Positions 27,735 to 36,894 are shown, numbered from the stretch's first letter. The stretch: DNA of 64,000 bases from UBA10649 sp963700255 (GCA_963700255.1 CAVOWW010000004.1:28950-92949), one strand, 5' to 3'. A program made the numbers and translations. Notes: generated by a model from the letters alone, not told the origin.

Positions 27735-28597
27735 CCGTCGGTGCGCCGACCGCAGCGTCGACGAGGGACCTGCCCCCGGATCCGATGATCCCCAGGGCGT
27801 TCGGCGTCGTGGGCACCCACCTGGACACCCGGGACACGGTCACCCTGGCACTCGAGCCGATCGACGGCCCGCCTCTGGAGCACCGGGCGGGGCAGTTCAC
27901 CATGCTGCACGCCTTCGGCGTCGGGGAGGTCCCCATCTCGATCTGCGGGGACCCCACCCGGCCCGGGCCCCTGATGCACACGATCCGCGATGTCGGCAGC
28001 GTCACGCACGCGCTGGCGACGGCGACCCCGGGCACCATGATCGGTGTCCGCGGGCCGTTCGGCACCGGATGGGACGTCACGGACGGCAAGGGCGGCGACA
28101 TCGTCATCGTCACCGGCGGGATCGGGCTGGCACCTCTGCGCCCAGCGATCCTGGAGGTGGTCTCCCGGCGCGCCGACTACGGACGGGTGGTACTGCTCTA
28201 CGGCGCACGCTCGCCGGACGACATCCTCTTCGCCGACGACATGACGGCGTGGGCCGCGAAGCACGACATCGTGGTCGAGGTGACGGTCGACTACGGCCCG
28301 CCCAGCTGGACCGGCCGGGTCGGACTGGTGACCACGCTGGTGGCTCGGGCCGGCTTCGATCCCCTGCACAGCCTGGCCCTCGTCTGCGGCCCCGAGGTGA
28401 TGATGCGGTACGCGGCGTCGGCGTTGATCACGCGCGGCGTGCCGGACACCCGCATCCGCCTGTCCATGGAGCGCAACATGAAGTGCGGCATCGGCCTGTG
28501 CGGCCACTGCCAGCTTCGCGAGCTGTTCCTCTGTGTCGACGGTCCGGTCCTGGGCTACGACCGACTCGCCCCGCTGATGAACGTCCGGGAGCTGTGA
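27731..28597 (+). CDS. hydG: Hydrogenase FAD/NAD(P)-binding subunit HydG
   Basis: 288 residues from the GTG that overlaps the upstream stop (GTGA). Domains in order: FAD-binding barrel (HRAGQFTMLHAFGVGEVPISI), NAD(P) fold (VTGGIGLAPLRPAI, LLYGARSPDDILF), and a C-terminal [2Fe-2S] site MKCGIGLCGHCQ...LC. It couples the hydrogenase to NAD(P)H. Family: dihydroorotate dehydrogenase electron-transfer/sulfhydrogenase gamma. Confidence 0.92.
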   Translation: MTVGAPTAASTRDLPPDPMIPRAFGVVGTHLDTRDTVTLALEPIDGPPLEHRAGQFTMLHAFGVGEVPISICGDPTRPGPLMHTIRDVGSVTHALATATPGTMIGVRGPFGTGWDVTDGKGGDIVIVTGGIGLAPLRPAILEVVSRRADYGRVVLLYGARSPDDILFADDMTAWAAKHDIVVEVTVDYGPPSWTGRVGLVTTLVARAGFDPLHSLALVCGPEVMMRYAASALITRGVPDTRIRLSMERNMKCGIGLCGHCQLRELFLCVDGPVLGYDRLAPLMNVREL

Positions 28598-29385
28598 TGA
28601 CGGACACCCCGACCCTGGCCGTCTGGAAGTTCGCCTCCTGCGACGGCTGCCAGCTCACCCTGCTGAACTGCGAGGAGGCTCTGCTCGACGTCGCCGACCG
28701 GGTGACCATCGCCTACTTCCCGGAGGCCACGAGCGCCGTGGTCGCGGGACCCTACGACATCAGTCTCGTCGAGGGCTCGATCACGACTCCCGGAGATGCC
28801 GAGCGCATCCAGCAGGTGCGTGCGGCCTCCGGCAAGCTGATCACGATCGGCGCCTGCGCCACCGCCGGCGGGATCCAGGCTCTTCGCAACTTCGCCGACG
28901 TGTCGGAGTTCCTGTCCGTCGTATACGCACATCCGGCGTACCTGGCCACGCTGGACCGCTCGACTCCGATCGCGGCACACGTCACGGTGGACTTCCAGCT
29001 GCGCGGCTGCCCGATCGACCGGCACCAGCTGCTCGAGGTCCTGTCGGCCCTGCTGCAGGGCCGCACGCCGCGGATCCCGACCTACAGCGTCTGCGTCGAG
29101 TGCAAGAGGCGAGGCGTCACCTGCGTCGCAGTTGCCGGTGCGTCACCGTGCCTCGGGCCGGTCACCCAGGCCGGCTGCGGCGCACTGTGCCCATCCTTCA
29201 GCAGAGGCTGCTACGGCTGCTTCGGACCGAACGACACCCCCAACACGGCATCCCTCGCCGAGCGACTGCGCGCGGCAGGCATGACGGAGGCCGAGGTGAT
29301 GCGCATCTTCCGGACCTTCAATGCCGGGGCGGAGCCGTTCCGGGTGGAGAGCGTGGCGCACGAGCACGAGCAGGTGGCGACGTGA
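28597..29385 (+). CDS. hydD: [NiFe] hydrogenase small subunit HydD
   Basis: 262 residues with proximal cluster ligands CDGCQ, IGACA, RGCPID and a Cys-rich C-terminal half (CVECKRRGVTC, CLGPVTQAGCGALCPSFSRGCYGCFGP) for further [4Fe-4S] clusters. No Tat signal, so the enzyme is cytoplasmic, as expected for group 3b. The ATG shares one base with the hydG stop (TGATG). Confidence 0.93.
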   Translation: MTDTPTLAVWKFASCDGCQLTLLNCEEALLDVADRVTIAYFPEATSAVVAGPYDISLVEGSITTPGDAERIQQVRAASGKLITIGACATAGGIQALRNFADVSEFLSVVYAHPAYLATLDRSTPIAAHVTVDFQLRGCPIDRHQLLEVLSALLQGRTPRIPTYSVCVECKRRGVTCVAVAGASPCLGPVTQAGCGALCPSFSRGCYGCFGPNDTPNTASLAERLRAAGMTEAEVMRIFRTFNAGAEPFRVESVAHEHEQVAT

Positions 29386-30686
29386 CACACAAGATGACCT
29401 CCGGCAGCCAGGTGCTGTCCGTGGAGCTGCTCACCCGGGTGGAGGGCGAGGGCGGGATGCACGTCCACGTCCAGGACGGCGAGGTCGTCGACGTCCACCT
29501 GCGCATCTTCGAGCCGCCCCGGTTCTTCGAGGCGTTCCTGCGGGGGCGTTCCTACACGGAGCCGCCCGACATCACCGCACGCATCTGCGGGATCTGCCCC
29601 GTGGCCTACCAGATGAGTGCCTGCCTGGCCATCGAGGACGCCTGCGGCGTGACCGTGCCCGAGGAGATCAGACTGCTGCGCAGGCTGCTCTACTGCGGCG
29701 AGTGGATCGAGAGCCATGCGCTCCACATCTTCCTGCTGCACGCCCCGGACCTGCTGGGCTATCCGGGTGCCATCGAGATGGCCCGGGACCATCGCGGGCT
29801 CGTGGAGTCCGCTCTGCGCATGAAGCGTGCGGGCAACGACCTGATGACAGCCGTGGGGGGACGGGCCGTGCATCCCGTCAACGTTCGCATCGGTGGTTTC
29901 CACCGGCTGCCGCGTCGCGACGAGCTGCTTGCCGTACGGCCACAGCTCGTCGCCGCCCGCGAGGACGCCATCGCGGCGGTGCCGCTCGTCTCCAGCTTCG
30001 AGTTCCCCGAGTTCGAGCAGCCCTACCCGTACCTCTCGCTGAGCTCCGAGAACGGCTATCCGCTGGAGTCCGGATCCCTGGTGGCCAGCACCGGGCTGAC
30101 CGCACCGGTGCGGGCCTTCAACGAGCACGTGGAGGAGCAGCACGTCGCGCACTCGAACGCGCTGCACTCGACGTTCGACGGGGAGCCGTACGTCGTCGGC
30201 CCGCTGGCCCGGTACAGCCTGAACCATTCCGCCCTGGCGCCCCTGGCGCGTGAATGCGCCGAGATCGGTGGGCTCGGCACCACGTGCCGCAATCCCTTCC
30301 GCTCGATCATCGTCCGGACGGTCGAGCTCGTGCACGCCCTGGACGAGGCGATCCGGCTCATCGACGGCTGGGAGGGTGCACCCGTCGCATCGGTTCCCGT
30401 CCCGGCGAGGGCCGGGGAGGGGCACGGCGCCACCGAGGCCCCCCGGGGCCTGCTCTACCACCGCTACCGCATCGACGATTCAGGCTCGATCCTCGACGTG
30501 CAGATCACCCCGCCCACGGCGCAGAACCAGAGGGCGATCGAGGCGGACCTCCGGGCGTTCGTGCAGGCGAACCTGGACCTCTCGCACGAGGAGCTCACGC
30601 GCCAGTGCGAGATCGCGATCCGCACCTACGACCCGTGCATCTCGTGCGCCACCCACTTCCTCGACCTTCGGGTGGAGCACCGGTGA
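29382..30686 (+). CDS. hydA: [NiFe] hydrogenase large subunit HydA
   Basis: 434 residues from the GTG overlapping the hydD stop; an ATG at 29394 is an alternative. Both nickel-binding motifs are intact: RICGICPVAYQ near residue 68 and DPCISCATHF close to the end, leaving a short tail after the His for removal by the maturation protease encoded next. The PVAYQMSAC continuation is the group 3b form. Catalyses reversible H2 oxidation with NAD(P). Confidence 0.94.
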   Translation: MTHKMTSGSQVLSVELLTRVEGEGGMHVHVQDGEVVDVHLRIFEPPRFFEAFLRGRSYTEPPDITARICGICPVAYQMSACLAIEDACGVTVPEEIRLLRRLLYCGEWIESHALHIFLLHAPDLLGYPGAIEMARDHRGLVESALRMKRAGNDLMTAVGGRAVHPVNVRIGGFHRLPRRDELLAVRPQLVAAREDAIAAVPLVSSFEFPEFEQPYPYLSLSSENGYPLESGSLVASTGLTAPVRAFNEHVEEQHVAHSNALHSTFDGEPYVVGPLARYSLNHSALAPLARECAEIGGLGTTCRNPFRSIIVRTVELVHALDEAIRLIDGWEGAPVASVPVPARAGEGHGATEAPRGLLYHRYRIDDSGSILDVQITPPTAQNQRAIEADLRAFVQANLDLSHEELTRQCEIAIRTYDPCISCATHFLDLRVEHR

Positions 30687-31243
30687 GCCGCCCGAGATCG
30701 CCGTCGCCGCCGCACGGGCGCGCGATGGTCATCGGGGTCGGCTCGATCGATCGCGGTGACGACGCTGTCGGCCCCGTCGTCGCCGGCCGTGTCCGGGATG
30801 CAGTGCTGGCATCCGGAGACTCCTGGGTGGACGTCGTGGTCCACGAGGACCCCACCGCGCTGGCTGACGCGATGGCGGGCCTCGATGTTGCCGTCGTCAT
30901 CGACGCGGTGCAGTCGGGTGACGAGCCGGGACGCGTGACGTGGCGCGAGGTGGGCTGCGGGGAGCCAGCGCTGCCCGCAGGCAGGGCGCCCGGCGTCGCA
31001 GGGACGCATGGCATGGGCCTGGCCACCGCCATTGAGCTGTCCCGCGCGCTGGGCCTGCTCCCAGCCCGCGTCGTGGTGGTCGGAGTGGAGGCCGTCGACT
31101 TCGGTCACGGCCGGGCGCTGTCCGCCCCGGTGATGAGCGCAGTTCCGTCCGCCCTCAACGTGGTCCTCGGCATCCTCGGCATCGGCGCCGCGGGCGAGCT
31201 AGCTACTGACGCTGAGGGGAAGCAGTCCTCACGAGCGCGGTGA
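30683..31243 (+). CDS. Hydrogenase maturation protease
   Basis: 186 residues of the HyaD/HybD family: IGVGSIDRGDDAVGPVVAGRV (GxGN-like start with D of the nickel-probing site), VVIDAVQSGDEPG, and GTHGMGLATAIELSRALGLLP. It should clip the HydA tail after nickel insertion. GTG overlaps the hydA stop. Last gene of the operon. Genes for HypA-F cofactor assembly are not in this window. Confidence 0.88.
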   Translation: MSRPRSPSPPHGRAMVIGVGSIDRGDDAVGPVVAGRVRDAVLASGDSWVDVVVHEDPTALADAMAGLDVAVVIDAVQSGDEPGRVTWREVGCGEPALPAGRAPGVAGTHGMGLATAIELSRALGLLPARVVVVGVEAVDFGHGRALSAPVMSAVPSALNVVLGILGIGAAGELATDAEGKQSSRAR

Positions 31244-32158
31244 GCCGGCTCCAGCCTCGAGGTCGGCCATCTCTTGTCGCGCCTCGGCAAGGCGCTGCCG
31301 CGTCGCCGCAGCGAACATGATCGCGTCGCGTTCCGCCTGGACCGCTCCTCGGTGGATCTCCTCGAGTTCGGCAATCTCGATGGCGAGCGCGATCGGGTCG
31401 ACGTCCTCGCGGACGACCACGTCCTCGGCCCCGTCCTCCGGCACGAGGTCCTCAACGACGTCCTCGGACTCCGACTCGAGGACCTCGACGACGTCCTCCG
31501 GCACCAGGTCCTCCGGCAGGAGGTCCTCAACCACGTCCTCCGGCACGAGGTCCTCAACCACGTCCTCCGGCACGGCCACGTCCTCGACAACGTCCTCGGA
31601 CTCCGACTCGAGGTCTTCGACAACGTCCTCCGGGACGACCACGTCCACGGACTCCGACTCGAGGTCAACGGCAGGCTCGATCTCCGGTTCCGGAATCAGC
31701 TCGGACTCAGGCTGCGGATCAATGGCCCTGGCAGCACCGAGGCCCAGCCCCCACTCCGGGGCTACCTCCTCCTCCTCGGCCCGCGGGTCTGGCCACTCCA
31801 CGGGCTCGAGGACCTTGTTCGATGATCGCTCCGCCGCCGAAGCCTGCTCCCAGTCCGCATCCTCGGACTCCAACGCCAGTTCGGGCGCCTCCGGAAGGTC
31901 CGACCGGGTGAACCAGCCGAAGTCGAAGGCCTCGACCAGGACCGACTCCAGCACGGCACCGATCTCGTCGGCAGAGACGGGCTCGCCACCGGCGTCGGAC
32001 GCCTCGCCTGGGCCCACCGACCGACTGATCGAATAGCGCTGAAGAAGCTCGTCGGTGACGCGCGTCAGGTGCTCGCGCTGCTCAGTCGAGAGTTCATGAC
32101 CCTTCTCGGAGAACTCGTCTCGCCCGCCGGTGATTCGGTCACGCCAGCGTCCGCTCAT
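31229..32158 (-). CDS. Acidic repeat protein
   Basis: 309 residues, strongly acidic. The first ~60 residues (RDRITGGRDEFSEKGHELSTEQREHLTRVTDELL) are mixed charge; the middle to end is built of repeats of the type VPEDVVEDL and ESESEDVVED; the last 50 residues form a predicted helix rich in Ala/Glu/Arg. No membrane segment or signal. Start at 32158 set by GGAGGTG; longer reading upstream is unsupported. Overlaps the end of the hydrogenase protease by 15 bases, convergent. Function unknown. Confidence 0.72.
   Translation of the reverse strand: MSGRWRDRITGGRDEFSEKGHELSTEQREHLTRVTDELLQRYSISRSVGPGEASDAGGEPVSADEIGAVLESVLVEAFDFGWFTRSDLPEAPELALESEDADWEQASAAERSSNKVLEPVEWPDPRAEEEEVAPEWGLGLGAARAIDPQPESELIPEPEIEPAVDLESESVDVVVPEDVVEDLESESEDVVEDVAVPEDVVEDLVPEDVVEDLLPEDLVPEDVVEVLESESEDVVEDLVPEDGAEDVVVREDVDPIALAIEIAELEEIHRGAVQAERDAIMFAAATRQRLAEARQEMADLEAGAGSPRS
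31425..31660 (-). repeat. Tandem repeats coding acidic EDVVEDL units
   Basis: Units of about 27-30 bases centred on ACGTCCTCCGGCAC recur with small changes, encoding VPEDVVEDL. Copy number is likely variable between strains. Confidence 0.8.
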
Positions 32159-32339
32159 GGTCACCTCCCTCCGCAACGGGGCGTCACTCGGAGCGCCCCT
32201 CCCTTTGGCCGCCACCCTACGCTTCGCAGCCGCACGCAGCGGGTGGGTTCGCAGGCCAGCGTGTTCCGTACCTCATGTCGGTGGCGGCTACGCCGGGGAA
32301 CGCGGCACCAGGCCCTTCACCCGCCACCAACGGGCGCCG

Positions 32340-33086
32340 CTAGCGGGCCATGTACCCGCCATCGATGTACAGCTCGGAGCCGGTCACGAACGAGGCATCG
32401 TCACTCGCGAGGTAGGCGACGCCGGCCGCGACCTCGTCCGGCCGGCCCAGACGCCGCATGGGCGTCAGGTCCATCATCACGTCCTCGATCTCGGTCCCGC
32501 GCGCTGCATCCATGATGGCTGTGTCGACAAAGCCCGGATGCACGGAGTTGACCCGCACCCCCTCCAGGGCCCAGCCGATGGCAGCCGTCTTGGTCATCGT
32601 CCGCACCGCGCCCTTCGCCGCGTGGTACGCAGGCGACGCACCGAACCCGCCGCTCGACCCGAAGATGGAGCTGATGTTGACGACGGAGCCTCGCCCGGAG
32701 GCCTTGAGGGCTGCGGCAGCGATCTTCATGCCGAGGAAGACGCTGGTCTGGGTGATCGCGATCGTGCGCTCGTAGTCCGCACGCGTCGTCTCCTCGAGCG
32801 TGGCCATGTCACCCACCCCGGCATTGTTGACGAGGATGTCGAGCCCGCCGAACAGGTCGACGGCCTGCTCCACCGCGCGTTCCCACGCCTGCTCATCCGT
32901 GACGTCGAGGAGAGTGAAGGACGCGCGTCCGCCGTCCGCCTCGATCTCGTCGACCACGGGCTGCCCGTCTGCGATGTCCGTCACCAGCACGCTCGCACCC
33001 TCAGCCGCGAGCCGCATCGCCGTTGCACGGCCGATCCCCCCGGCCGCTCCCGTGACCAGTGCTACTCGCCCCACCAGCCTCTGCAT
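32340..33086 (-). CDS. Short-chain dehydrogenase/reductase
   Basis: 248 residues, a complete classical SDR: cofactor motif TGAAGGIGRA, NNAG, catalytic Ser in NISSIFG, YHAAK catalytic Tyr/Lys, and PGFVDTAIMD. The Asp in VTDIAD after strand 2 favours NAD over NADP. The C-terminus ELYIDGGYMAR is typical of 3-oxoacyl-ACP-reductase-like or 3-alpha-hydroxysteroid-type enzymes. Substrate unknown. Ribosome site GAGGGAG. Confidence 0.93.
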   Translation of the reverse strand: MQRLVGRVALVTGAAGGIGRATAMRLAAEGASVLVTDIADGQPVVDEIEADGGRASFTLLDVTDEQAWERAVEQAVDLFGGLDILVNNAGVGDMATLEETTRADYERTIAITQTSVFLGMKIAAAALKASGRGSVVNISSIFGSSGGFGASPAYHAAKGAVRTMTKTAAIGWALEGVRVNSVHPGFVDTAIMDAARGTEIEDVMMDLTPMRRLGRPDEVAAGVAYLASDDASFVTGSELYIDGGYMAR

Positions 33087-33155
33087 GCGAACTCCCTCGA
33101 CGATGTCCGCCGAGGGTAGCCCCGAGTGACCGTGGGCGTGACGGGAATCCGGGGG

Positions 33156-33905
33156 TCAGCTGACCGTCAGCTGGGTTCCGTCGCAGGTGCCCTGGACGGT
33201 GACACTCGTCCCGTCCTCCGCGGTAACTGTCACCGGCTGGTCGCAGGAGCCCGTCCACTCCGTCCCCCAGTTCAGGGGCTTCGCCTCCGTCCGCGCCTCC
33301 ACAGAGACGCTGGGCGTCCAGCCGAGGAACGTCCAGTTGGCGGGATCGGTCCGGTCGAACTCGCTCGTGCACGTCAGCGCGACGGCGACGTACCCGGCCT
33401 CGGCGTCGTCCGCCGCGACCTTCATCACCCACGAGATCGTGGACGAGACCAGGTAGTCGCCTTCGGCGACTGCCTGCGGGTTGTAGGGATACGGCTGGTC
33501 GGGATCGGTGTTCACCGGGACCCGGACCTGGAAGATCGCCGAACCGCTGCCCGGTTCGACCATGCTGTCGAACCGCGGGGGCGTGTCCTCGTCGAAGCCG
33601 ATGAGCGTTGCGGGGTCGAGCGTGAGGGTGACGGGGCTCTCCCCGTCGTTGACGATTGCGAGCTGGTCCCATTCGTCGGTGTCGAACTCGGCCCTCTTGC
33701 ATCCGCTGAAGAACGGCACGGGCGCCGCCGACCCGGAGGCGGCAGGCGCCGTCGCGGAGCCCGAGGCCGACGGGACCGACGAGGCGGTCGGGGACGGTGA
33801 CGGGTCGGCAGGTGCCGACGACGCGGAGTCACCCTGGGGCGCTGCAGTGGAGCAGGCAGCCAGCAGGAGGGCCGGGCCGAGGATGGCGAGGATTGATCGA
33901 CGCAT
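33156..33905 (-). CDS. Lipoprotein
   Basis: 249 residues starting MRRSILAILGPALLLAACSTA with lipobox LAAC, then a Ser/Pro/Ala-rich linker to about residue 65, then a beta-rich extracellular domain with four Cys (SGCKRAEF, LTCTSEF, GSCDQPV, GTCDGT). Anchored to the outer face of the membrane. No family recognised. Confidence 0.82.
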   Translation of the reverse strand: MRRSILAILGPALLLAACSTAAPQGDSASSAPADPSPSPTASSVPSASGSATAPAASGSAAPVPFFSGCKRAEFDTDEWDQLAIVNDGESPVTLTLDPATLIGFDEDTPPRFDSMVEPGSGSAIFQVRVPVNTDPDQPYPYNPQAVAEGDYLVSSTISWVMKVAADDAEAGYVAVALTCTSEFDRTDPANWTFLGWTPSVSVEARTEAKPLNWGTEWTGSCDQPVTVTAEDGTSVTVQGTCDGTQLTVS

Positions 33906-33926
33906 CCGTCGAGTCTGCCAGACAGG

Positions 33927-34649
33927 CTAGCCGAGCACCTTCACCCCGGATGCCCGCTGCACGGACAGCTGCACATCCGGTCCGGCAACGCACGAGAGCA
34001 CATGACCGCCAGCCATGCGATCGGCCGTCAATCCATGCAGATGGAGCCCAGGAGCGCCCGTGCCGGCCAGGTCGGCGCCCGTGCGGAAGCCCACAAGCAC
34101 CGCGCGCCTCTGGCCGAGAGCGAAGACGGTCTGCCCGGCGACCGCGGACGCCAGCGCCGGATAGGGCTCGGGCTGTGCCGCGACGCTGCGTGTCACCAGC
34201 GAGGCGAAGGTGCCGCGAACGCGGACGGCCACGACTCCGGACTGCGTCTGCGCCAGCTGGTCCACGAGCCCGGCGAGCTCGGCGCACGTGGTCCCGGGGG
34301 CGATCGGGCCGGATGACTGCGGCGTGAACCGGATCGCCTGGAGGAAGGGCGTCGTGCGGGAGAGGGCTGCGCGTTGCGGCACTCCGTCGATGCCGATGCG
34401 GTAAGGAACACCGCCGACCAGGACGAGCTCGCCGTCGAGGTGGTCGAAGGTGCCCAGTCCGAGGGTCTGGCCCCGCACGACGGCACCGACGGGCGCGAGT
34501 CCGTCGTAGTCCGGCGCGATCAGGTAGTCGTACGTGCCGACTTGGGAGACCCAGGCGTCCTCGTCGGCCGCGACGGCAGTGCCCCCGAGGCTCACGATCA
34601 GCAGCACTGCAGCGCCAACGGCTGCGGTGACTGTGCGATGGCGTCTCAC
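33927..34649 (-). CDS. Exported acetolactate-decarboxylase-like protein
   Basis: 240 residues. After a signal peptide (VTAAVGAAVLLIVSLGGTAVAA) the sequence follows the AlsD/BudA fold throughout: YDYLIAPDYDGL, LGLGTFDHLDGELVLVGG, TPFLQAIRFTP, VAVRVRGTFASLVTR with PYPAL, and the zinc site GLHLHGLT...GGHVLS. Family enzymes turn acetolactate into acetoin. The GTG start lies nine bases after TAGGCT. Export is unusual for an enzyme whose substrate is made in the cytosol; it may act on another substrate. Confidence 0.83.
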   Translation of the reverse strand: MRRHRTVTAAVGAAVLLIVSLGGTAVAADEDAWVSQVGTYDYLIAPDYDGLAPVGAVVRGQTLGLGTFDHLDGELVLVGGVPYRIGIDGVPQRAALSRTTPFLQAIRFTPQSSGPIAPGTTCAELAGLVDQLAQTQSGVVAVRVRGTFASLVTRSVAAQPEPYPALASAVAGQTVFALGQRRAVLVGFRTGADLAGTGAPGLHLHGLTADRMAGGHVLSCVAGPDVQLSVQRASGVKVLG

Positions 34650-34759
34650 GGGATCGGGAGCCTAGCGTGCCGACTGCGCCACCGCCTCGACGCGTGGATT
34701 CGGACCGTGGGACGATGACGGCGCCCGAACGCCCCCACTCCCCGCCCTGGGAGGATCAC

Positions 34760-35389
34760 ATGCCCGCCGACCGTGCGCCGTCCGTCCTCATCACGGGGAT
34801 CCACAGCGAGCTCGGGTTCGCCATCTCCCACCAGTTCCGCCGCGAGGGCTGGTTCGTCATCGGGTGCGACCAGGGCACCACCACCGGGCGCAACGCCCGT
34901 GTGCACATCAGTGCGGACCTCACCAATGAGGACGACTGCAGGAGAGCGGCCGCGCGCGCCTCGAAGCTGGGCAACGGCATCGACTGCATCGTCAACTGCG
35001 CGGACATCCAGGTCGATGGCCCCGTCGAGGAGTTCGGGGCGCAGGCCTGGGACGTGATGATGGACGTGAACGTCAAGAGCGTCTTCCTGCTCGCCACGGC
35101 GGGCATGCGCTACCTCGAGGAGATGCACGGCAGCATCGTCGCGGTGGCTCCTGGCGTGGTGCGCAAGGAGGGAGCCGAGCATGCGGTGCACGACGCGAGC
35201 CGGGCTGCCGTCATCGCCCTCATGACGTCGCTGACCGACGAGCTCGCCCGCCACGACATCCACGTCCACGTCATCACCCCGGACCAGGACGGCATCCCCC
35301 TGTCACCGGATGAGGTGGCAGAGCGGGTGTGGGCCGTCGCCGGCTTCGACAGCGAGGGCCACGAGCTCTCCTTCGCGCACGCGCACTAG
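34760..35389 (+). CDS. Degenerate short-chain dehydrogenase-like protein
   Basis: 209 residues with an SDR fold: LITGIHSELGFAISHQF (cofactor loop), VNCADIQ in place of NNAG, and VDVNVKSVFLLATAG. At the active site the YxxxK pair is replaced by HDASR, so normal SDR catalysis is unlikely. Start at 34760 is set by GGGAGG; the frame is open for 31 more codons. May be a regulatory or non-catalytic SDR relative. Confidence 0.78.
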   Translation: MPADRAPSVLITGIHSELGFAISHQFRREGWFVIGCDQGTTTGRNARVHISADLTNEDDCRRAAARASKLGNGIDCIVNCADIQVDGPVEEFGAQAWDVMMDVNVKSVFLLATAGMRYLEEMHGSIVAVAPGVVRKEGAEHAVHDASRAAVIALMTSLTDELARHDIHVHVITPDQDGIPLSPDEVAERVWAVAGFDSEGHELSFAHAH

Positions 35390-36894
35390 GAGCCGGCTGC
35401 GGTCAGCTCCTCGAGCTCGGCGATGACGAGCGAGACCAGGGTCTGCGGATCGGGCACGAGATCGGCATCGCTGGCGAAGCCCACGGTCACGGTCCCGGCA
35501 TAGGTGAAGATCGTCGCGGTCAGCGGCTGGTCGCCTGAGCAGGGCGCGAACCCGATCACCTGCCGCACCGGGATCCCCTCAAGCGCCAGGGCAGACGTCG
35601 GACCCGGCACGTTGGTGAGCACCCCGACCGCCTTGTTGGCGAAGAAGTTGGTCAGGGCCGTGGCCATGCGGGCTGGTGACATCGAGATCGTGCGCTGGAG
35701 CCCGAAGGTGAGCACGGGCTCGTCGGAGTTCTTGATCCGCTGCATGCGATGCCGAAGGTCGTCGATCCGCTCCTCCGGCGTGACCCCGGTCAGGGGCATG
35801 TCGAGCATGACCAGGGCGAAGTGGTTGCCGAGGTCCTCCGGCAGGTCCTCGCTGAAGGGCTTGAGGTTGACAGGCACCATCCACAGGACCTCGTCGACCT
35901 GATCCCCGCGTCCCGCGAGATACGCCCTGAGCGCTCCAGCAAGCGCCCCCACCAGGACATCGTTGACGGTCGCATGGCGTCGGCGTGCCGCGGCCTTGAT
36001 GGGGCCCATGTCGATCGGGGCCGACCAGGCGACCGACTTCACGTCTCCCGGCCGGCCGGTCCAGACGGTGCGGGACGACCCGCCGAGGAGGAGCTTTCCC
36101 GCCGATGTCATGTCATTGACGCTGCGGTGGTCGTCCACCCCGAGCACCTCGACCGCATCGACGAGCCGATCCGGGTGCCGGATGAGCCCGATCGTGGAGG
36201 CAAGGGTCGAAGCCGCCGAGGACGCTGCCGCCTGAGGCGCTGTCACCGCGTGGCCCACCGTGCTGACCGCGCCCTTCGCAACTCCTGCGACCATCGACGC
36301 CGCCGTCCTGGTCGTGGCCCCGGTGACGCGGACCACCTCCGCGGCCGACGCGCCGATGGCGTCCGTCGAGAGCAGCGCTCCCCCGCTCGTTCCCGAGCGC
36401 GCCACCTTGGGGACGGTCGCGGCGTAGTCGGGGTCCAGCATTCCGAGCATGACCTGGGTGAGGCGCACTCCGTCGGCGATCGCGTGATGGAAGCGGGTCA
36501 CGATCACCGAGCCGGCGGTCCCGTCGTCCAGCCGCACCGGCGAGAGCAGCTCCGCCGACCACAGCGGATGCCCGCGGTCGAAGGGCGCCGAGCGCGCGGC
36601 CGCCACGTGGCGCTGGACGTCGGGCATCGCGGACTCCGGGGGCATCTCCACCCCGGTCACGTGGCGTGTGACGTCGAACTCGGGGTCGTCGACCCACCAC
36701 CACGAGGTGCCCCGATGCACTGCGGTGCGACCGAAAACGGGATGGCGAGCGACGAGGGCGCGGAAGGCATCTTGGAGCACGTCGACGGCCGGCGCACCGT
36801 CGAGGACCACTGCCACATCGATGACCATGAGGTTGTTGGGCCGGTCCATGGTCAGCCACAGGGCGTCCTGGGCGCTCATGCGCGTTCCGTCCAT
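35386..36894 (-). CDS. Wax ester synthase/diacylglycerol acyltransferase family protein
   Basis: 502 residues of the WS/DGAT family. The catalytic HHxxxDG motif is present (RFHHAIADGV, about residue 135), with DALWLTMDRPNNLM at the start and the C-terminal GxxG-type VTNVPGPTSAL and TIFTYAGTVTVGFASD. These enzymes esterify acyl-CoA with a fatty alcohol or diacylglycerol to store lipid. The ATG at 36894 follows GGGAGGAACG. Overlaps the end of the SDR-like gene by four bases, convergent. Confidence 0.92.
   Translation of the reverse strand: MDGTRMSAQDALWLTMDRPNNLMVIDVAVVLDGAPAVDVLQDAFRALVARHPVFGRTAVHRGTSWWWVDDPEFDVTRHVTGVEMPPESAMPDVQRHVAAARSAPFDRGHPLWSAELLSPVRLDDGTAGSVIVTRFHHAIADGVRLTQVMLGMLDPDYAATVPKVARSGTSGGALLSTDAIGASAAEVVRVTGATTRTAASMVAGVAKGAVSTVGHAVTAPQAAASSAASTLASTIGLIRHPDRLVDAVEVLGVDDHRSVNDMTSAGKLLLGGSSRTVWTGRPGDVKSVAWSAPIDMGPIKAAARRRHATVNDVLVGALAGALRAYLAGRGDQVDEVLWMVPVNLKPFSEDLPEDLGNHFALVMLDMPLTGVTPEERIDDLRHRMQRIKNSDEPVLTFGLQRTISMSPARMATALTNFFANKAVGVLTNVPGPTSALALEGIPVRQVIGFAPCSGDQPLTATIFTYAGTVTVGFASDADLVPDPQTLVSLVIAELEELTAAGS

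Noticed and set aside
31425..31660. CRISPR or minisatellite reading of the repeats
   Set aside because: Repeats keep codon phase inside a gene and have no unique spacers.
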